64,000 bases of DNA, taken from Sinorhizobium sp. Its GTDB lineage: Bacteria; Pseudomonadota; Alphaproteobacteria; Rhizobiales; Rhizobiaceae. Shown here piece by piece: positions 61,860-64,000 of this stretch (position 1 is its first letter; each line of letters begins with the position of its first letter). The stretch covers positions 1-64,000 of the forward strand of contig JAPSJG010000001.1 in assembly GCA_031178305.1 (NCBI GenBank), given 5' to 3'. The notes under the pieces are model-generated. The model saw only the letters and a list, made by a program, of their open reading frames with translations. It had not been told where the DNA came from and did no database searches. Made by a program: the position numbers and the translations under genes.

Positions 61860-62792
61860 TTGACCTCGATAACGGTCCAGGCAAATGCATTCTCCACTCT
61901 CGGAGGCCGGAAGGCAGCAGGCTTCGGCTTCGCCGTGGTGCTTCTGCCGTTCTTGCTGTACGCCGCTTTTTTCATCGCTCCCGTGGTCCTGATCGCCGTG
62001 CAGAGCTTGACGCCCTATGTCGTGGGCAGCAATGGCGGGCTGTCGGGCGCAGGAGGCCTGACGCTCGACAATTATGCCGGCGTCTTCTCTCCCACCTTCC
62101 GTTCGGTCTTTGCCGACAGCCTACGCAATGCGCTGGCGGGGTCGCTGTTGTGCCTGCTGATCGGCTACCCGGTCGCCTATTTCATCAGCACCCGCTGTTC
62201 GGAACGCCTGAAGCCCTGGTTTCTCGTGCTGGTCATCCTGCCGTTTTGGACGAGCTACCTGCTTCGCATGCTCGGATGGCGCATTCTTCTTGGCGCTAAT
62301 GGGGATATTTCCGCCGTTCTCCAGAGCCTGCACCTGCTTGCCCTCGGCCAGGGTCTGCTCTTTACCCAGGCTGCCGTGCTGCTCGGGCTGGTCTACAATT
62401 TCCTGCCGGTGATGATCTTGCCGATCTATGTATCGATCGAGCGCCTTTCGCGCGATCACCGGGACGCCAGCCGTGATCTCTACGCCCGGCCCTGGCAAAC
62501 CTTCCTCAGTATCACGCTGCCGCTCACTTATCCCGGCATCATGGCTGGGATGACTGTGGTCTTCATCATGATGACCGGCGACTACGTAACGCCGGAGCTG
62601 ATGGGCGGGGCCAAAGGCATGATGGTGGGAACACTGATCTATTCGCAGTTCCTGCAGGGAGAAAACTGGCCTCTGGCTTCCGCCATGTCGCTTTCGCTGG
62701 TTTTTGTTCTGGTGGTCGCGGTCCTGGCGATGAGCGCTGGGGGATCGGGTCTTCAGCGGCTTCCGACGCTCTTCAGAAGGGCGACCCGATGA
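61860..62792 (+). CDS. polyamine-type ABC transporter permease (PotB-like)
   Basis: This permease of 310 aa uses TTG 61860 as start, with GGGAGG 8 nt upstream; an upstream ATG at 61782 lacks such a site. About six helices are present (VVLLPFLLYAAFFIAPVVLI first). The EAA loop is ASRDLYARPWQTFLSITLPL. It overlaps the second permease gene by 4 bp. Confidence 0.85.
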   Translation: MTSITVQANAFSTLGGRKAAGFGFAVVLLPFLLYAAFFIAPVVLIAVQSLTPYVVGSNGGLSGAGGLTLDNYAGVFSPTFRSVFADSLRNALAGSLLCLLIGYPVAYFISTRCSERLKPWFLVLVILPFWTSYLLRMLGWRILLGANGDISAVLQSLHLLALGQGLLFTQAAVLLGLVYNFLPVMILPIYVSIERLSRDHRDASRDLYARPWQTFLSITLPLTYPGIMAGMTVVFIMMTGDYVTPELMGGAKGMMVGTLIYSQFLQGENWPLASAMSLSLVFVLVVAVLAMSAGGSGLQRLPTLFRRATR

Positions 62793-63640
62793 GCACGTTC
62801 CGCACACCCCCGGCAAAGTCCGTCCTGCTTGGCGCATGGTCGCTGTCCGTCGTCTTCTTCCTGCTGCTTCCCATCGTGACGGTCCTGGTCTACTCGTTCA
62901 ACACCGGCAATTATCTGATCGCGTGGAAGGCGACGGGGTGGCGCTGGTACTGGCGCATTCTCGAGGACGGCAATATCCTCGCCACATTGCGCACCAGCCT
63001 GACCGTCGCCGTTCTTTCCACGCTTCTCAGCCTTGTCGTCGGAGGAATGAGCGGCCTGATCCTCGGGCGCCGGCCGGCGGCCATCGCCTATCCCCTGAGC
63101 CTGCTATTGCTCACGATTATTTCCTTTCCCGAGATCGTGAAGGCGGTCGCCTATCTGACCTGGTTCGTCGAGATCGACTTGCAGATCGGAATTCTGCGTA
63201 TCGCCATATCTCACGCGCTGTTCGGCAGCGCCATCGTCGCGTTCATCGTTCGCGCGCGGCTTTCCGGAATGGATGTCAGGATCGAGGAGGCGTCGGCCGA
63301 TCTGGGCGCCACGCCCATGGTCACTTTCTTCACCGTGACGCTTCCGCTGCTCATGCCGGCTTTTCTGGTCGGTGGTCTTCTCGCCTTCACGCTGTCCTTC
63401 GACGACGTGATCGTCTCCCTGTTCGTTGGCACGGCCAACAGTACGACCTTGCCCGTCTATATCCTTGCCTCGGTCAGGCAGGGCCTGAAGGGCGATATCG
63501 CCGCCGTCTCGGCCGTCATGTTCTGTCTCACGATCCTCGCCTTCACCTGCGCGGGCATCTATCTCGCCCGCACCGGCGCATCCCGGCGCGACACCGTCCT
63601 GATGCTCGCGGGCCAGAACGATGCGCATGCCGGACAATAA
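62789..63640 (+). CDS. polyamine-type ABC transporter permease (PotC-like)
   Basis: This 283-aa permease has the EAA loop EEASADLGATPMVTFFTVTLP and helices including WSLSVVFFLLLPIVTVLVYS. Its ATG overlaps the PotB-like stop. With the PotB-like protein it forms the channel energised by the 59256 ATPase. Confidence 0.88.
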   Translation: MSTFRTPPAKSVLLGAWSLSVVFFLLLPIVTVLVYSFNTGNYLIAWKATGWRWYWRILEDGNILATLRTSLTVAVLSTLLSLVVGGMSGLILGRRPAAIAYPLSLLLLTIISFPEIVKAVAYLTWFVEIDLQIGILRIAISHALFGSAIVAFIVRARLSGMDVRIEEASADLGATPMVTFFTVTLPLLMPAFLVGGLLAFTLSFDDVIVSLFVGTANSTTLPVYILASVRQGLKGDIAAVSAVMFCLTILAFTCAGIYLARTGASRRDTVLMLAGQNDAHAGQ

Positions 63641-63669
63641 CCCTTTCGCAAAAGACTGGAGAAACAACC

Positions 63670-64000
63670 GTGACCATCGATAAACCCGTTGCCCTCGTGA
63701 CCGGCGCAGCCTCCGGCATAGGAGCCGCCACGGCGGCCGATCTGCTTGGAAAGGGCTACATTACCTATGCGCTCGACAGAGACAGCGCGATGCTGTCCAG
63801 CCTTGGACCGTCTGCCAACCTGCGATGCCTTACGGTGGACGTCGCGGACGAAGAGGCGCTGGCCGCGACTGTCCGCCAGGTGATCGAGGCGGAAGGGCGG
63901 CTTGACGCCGTCGCCGCGGTGGCCGGCATCAGCCTGACGGCTTCGCTGACGGAAACGCGATCCGAGGATTGGGATGCGGTGCAACGGGTCAACCTGCGCG
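63670..64000 (+). CDS. short-chain dehydrogenase/reductase (3' end outside window)
   Basis: GTG 63670 with GGAG upstream opens a frame running off the right edge (110 codons visible). The N-terminal Rossmann motif is VALVTGAASGIGAATAADLL; LDAVAAVAGIS replaces the usual NNAG. It is the next gene after the polyamine-type permeases, so it may belong to the same unit. The catalytic Ser, Tyr and Lys lie beyond the window. Confidence 0.8.
   Translation, partial: MTIDKPVALVTGAASGIGAATAADLLGKGYITYALDRDSAMLSSLGPSANLRCLTVDVADEEALAATVRQVIEAEGRLDAVAAVAGISLTASLTETRSEDWDAVQRVNLR

Overview
The window looks like an accessory, probably plasmid-borne, catabolic region of a Rhizobiales bacterium (Rhizobium/Agrobacterium/Sinorhizobium/Shinella type). 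This rests on GC-rich coding with strong Shine-Dalgarno sites, opine- and rhizopine-like gene families, a very high density of ABC uptake systems, and no housekeeping, tRNA, rRNA or CRISPR features. At the left edge is part of a membrane protein resembling the RcgA proteins of rhizobial conjugative plasmids, which fits a plasmid, although genus and replicon cannot be proven from the sequence alone.

Layout. (1) 1-2386: RcgA-like partial gene, two small hypotheticals and a gene-poor stretch with remnants. (2) 2387-14669: an Amadori-compound (fructosyl-amino-acid-like) module with sugar kinase, LacI regulator, polar amino acid ABC transporter, ornithine-cyclodeaminase-like enzyme, GntR regulator, FraB/FrlB-like SIS deglycase, GlpD-like flavoprotein, TIM-barrel isomerase and an old-yellow-enzyme-type demethylase/reductase. 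Four copies of one LacI palindrome tie its transcription units together. (3) 14646-20583: a second LacI module with tandem operators, a binding protein, a fused permease-ATPase, a Gfo/Idh/MocA dehydrogenase and a D-amino-acid-oxidase-like flavoprotein, followed by a decayed PotA-type ATPase tail. (4) 21099-29844: an occ/noc-like module (LysR regulator, QMPT-type transporter) with a three-subunit flavin/iron-sulfur dehydrogenase, a RidA protein and an enolase-superfamily enzyme. (5) 30238-37792: a sugar ABC transporter, BadF-type kinase, SIS enzyme and ROK repressor, probably for an amino sugar. It is bracketed by a 70-bp imperfect direct repeat and has an IS3 OrfA scar on its right side.

(6) 38184-45259: two minus-strand units. 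One holds an aminotransferase, class II aldolase, DMT exporter and D-threonine-aldolase-like PLP enzyme. The other holds an M20 amidohydrolase and an orphan 151-residue protein, with a TetR regulator whose likely operators are visible. (7) 45476-64000: amide/ureide-type catabolism. Here are two polysaccharide-deacetylase/allantoinase-like proteins, two AllC/HyuC-like amidases, a TPP decarboxylase, RidA, a divergent pair of paralogous AtzA/TrzN-like amidohydrolases, two SDRs, one polar amino acid ABC transporter and one polyamine-type ABC transporter. A complete but frameshifted KDG-kinase pseudogene lies among them.

The region reads as a string of self-contained uptake-plus-degradation cassettes for small nitrogenous compounds, each with its own class of regulator (LacI, GntR, LacI, LysR, ROK, TetR and an inferred IclR-type site). 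The pseudogenes and repeat scars indicate assembly by successive acquisition. Exact substrates are inferred from families, not shown by the sequence.
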